Shown piece after piece: positions 5,247-6,179 of a stretch of DNA of 6,179 nucleotides (positions within the stretch are counted from its first letter, which is position 1; every line of letters begins with the position of its first letter). The translations under genes and the position numbers were made by a program. Under the pieces are notes generated by a model. It made no database searches. It saw only the letters and a list, made by a program, of their open reading frames with translations, and was not told the origin of the DNA. The stretch is from an uncultured Bacilli bacterium (GTDB lineage: Bacteria > Bacillota_I > Bacilli_A > RF39 > UBA660). The stretch is taken from positions 1 to 6,179 of the forward strand of contig CANQKU010000061.1 of the NCBI GenBank assembly GCA_947624535.1. The letters are read 5' to 3'.

Positions 5247-5710
5247 AGTTAAGATCTTTAAATTTAGAGGCTTTGGATTGTTTTTCTAATTTAGAACATA
5301 TGCGTCTAAGAAGACAATTAAATGAAGATAGAGAGGTTAATACTTATATTTCTAAACATTTTGATACTTGGGTAAAAGAGCCAACTTCAAAAAATACGTT
5401 TGAAGTTGGTAAAGCTTATGTAATAGCAGATAAAACTAATAAGATTGGAATGTTAGGAAGTTGTGATACTTCTAATAATGGAATTATTGAACTATGGTGT
5501 GCAATTCATAAAAATTTTAGAAAACAAGGATATGCAGAAAAAATATTAGTTCAAATTACTGATTACTTAGTAGAAAATTATCCTGATTTAGTTAATATTA
5601 GATTAAAAATTAAACAAGATAATCTTGGAAGTAATAAAGTAGCTTTATATGGAGGATATGAGTTAGTTGACCATTATGATCAACAAAATATTTATCAATA
5701 TTTTAAATAG
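5240..5710 (+). CDS. GNAT-family N-acetyltransferase
   Basis: 156 residues, a usual size for a single-domain GNAT enzyme, which transfers acetyl from acetyl-CoA to an amine. The acetyl-CoA-binding motif A is clear: the beta-strand GIIELWCAIHKNF (81-93) followed by the R/Q-x-x-G-x-G/A loop as RKQGYA (94-99) and helix EKILVQITDYLVE. Motif B appears as RLKIKQDNLGSNKVALYGGYELV (121-143, split here by function), with Asn128 and Ser131 before the usual G-Y/F near the C-terminus. The N-terminal half (1-65) is less conserved and should set substrate choice, which cannot be told from sequence; small molecules, peptides and ribosomal proteins are all targets in this superfamily. The start ATG lies seven bases after GGGGG and directly after a strong promoter. 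The tgt gene follows at 16 bases, so the two are co-transcribed, but a role in queuosine formation is not implied. Confidence 0.88.
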   Translation: MIQLRSLNLEALDCFSNLEHMRLRRQLNEDREVNTYISKHFDTWVKEPTSKNTFEVGKAYVIADKTNKIGMLGSCDTSNNGIIELWCAIHKNFRKQGYAEKILVQITDYLVENYPDLVNIRLKIKQDNLGSNKVALYGGYELVDHYDQQNIYQYFK

Positions 5711-5726
5711 TTATTGGGGTGATATT

Positions 5727-6179
5727 ATGAAAATAAAGTATAATTTGTTAAAGACAGAAAAAAATACATTAGCAAGACTTGGTAGATTAGATACAAATTA
5801 TGGATCTTATGAGACCCCAATGTTTATGCCAGTTGGAACAAGAGCAGCTTTAAAAGGATTGACCGTTGATCAAGTAAAAGAATGCAATGCTGGAATAATT
5901 TTGTCAAACACTTATCATTTATGGCTCCGTCCTGGTGAAGACGTTATAAAAAATGCTGGTGGTCTTCATAAATTTATGAATTATGATGGAGCTATTCTAA
6001 CAGATAGTGGTGGCTATCAAGTCTTTTCTTTAGCCAAGAATAAGGATAAAGATATCACTGAAGAGGGGGTTTATTTTAAAAGTCATATTGATGGTAAAAA
6101 GTTATTATTAACCCCTGAAGAGTCAATCAAAATTCAAAATAAGCTTGATAGTGATATTGCCATGAGTTTTGATGAGTGT
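5727..6179 (+). CDS. tgt: Queuine/preQ1 tRNA-guanine transglycosylase Tgt, 5' part
   Basis: Partial gene: 151 codons from ATG 5727 to the window edge with no stop; the full protein is normally ~370-380 residues. Bacterial Tgt swaps guanine-34 of tRNAs with GUN anticodons (Tyr, His, Asn, Asp) for the queuosine precursor preQ1; QueA acts on the product. Visible signatures are TPMFMPVGTRAALKGLT (30-46), SNTYHLWLRPG (60-70), the active-site TDSGGYQVFSL (92-102, with Asp93 corresponding to the Zymomonas enzyme's Asp102), TPEESIKIQ (129-137) and SFDEC (147-151), where Asp149 and Cys151 match base-recognition residues Asp156 and Cys158. The nucleophilic Asp280 and the zinc site lie beyond the window. 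The Shine-Dalgarno is GGGGTGA (5716-5722). It follows the GNAT gene by 16 bases and shares its promoter. Confidence 0.97.
   Translation, partial: MKIKYNLLKTEKNTLARLGRLDTNYGSYETPMFMPVGTRAALKGLTVDQVKECNAGIILSNTYHLWLRPGEDVIKNAGGLHKFMNYDGAILTDSGGYQVFSLAKNKDKDITEEGVYFKSHIDGKKLLLTPEESIKIQNKLDSDIAMSFDEC

Noticed and set aside
1..6179. Use of TGA as Trp (mycoplasma code)
   Set aside because: All Trp codons seen in the genes are TGG and no gene needs to read through TGA; no gene stops at TGA either, so the question cannot be settled, but there is no positive evidence.
1..6179. CRISPR array, tRNA/rRNA genes, insertion sequences
   Set aside because: No regularly spaced repeats, tRNA cloverleaf signatures or transposase frames were seen.

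Overview
The window is AT-rich DNA from a low-GC, Gram-positive-type bacterium. Every complete gene lies on the + strand, most have purine-rich Shine-Dalgarno sites, and promoters are TATAAT-like, three of them with an extended TGn -10. Stops are TAA or TAG only, and Trp is always TGG, so TGA reassignment is neither shown nor needed. The ruvA-ruvB-queA-tgt gene order is typical of Bacillota. The AT bias and the type of surface protein suggest an uncultured, host-associated Bacilli lineage (RF39- or Erysipelotrichales-like), but that placement is only inference.

Layout. Bases 2-385 are the 3' half of a YebC/PmpR (TACO1-like) gene, ended by a hairpin terminator. A promoter overlapping that terminator drives a 494-residue membrane-anchored, cysteine-containing surface protein (465-1949). 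It has a TasA/CalY-like jelly-roll segment near the membrane and a C-terminal domain resembling the C-type-lectin/formylglycine-generating-enzyme fold. Its last ~45 residues look like the variable region of a diversity-generating-retroelement (DGR) target. A 317-base intergenic region (1950-2266) follows. It contains an AT-only inverted repeat, a good sigma70-type promoter, a long closing stem beginning where transcription should start, and a weak terminator; together these look like a small RNA or a structured ruvA leader.

ruvA (2267-2821) and ruvB (2848-3849) encode the Holliday-junction branch-migration complex. A terminator-like hairpin with a TATAAT box inside it separates them from queA (3909-4934), followed at 12 bases by an unrecognised 63-residue basic ORF with a GTG start (4947-5138). 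A strong extended -10 promoter then drives a GNAT acetyltransferase (5240-5710) and tgt (5727 to the window end, incomplete). QueA and Tgt are queuosine-tRNA pathway enzymes; the small ORF and the GNAT gene are inserted between two genes that are commonly adjacent.

The housekeeping genes are ordinary. The parts most worth following up are the variable-looking tail of the surface protein, the structured intergenic RNA candidate, the two terminator/promoter overlaps, and the hairpin that encloses the GNAT start codon.
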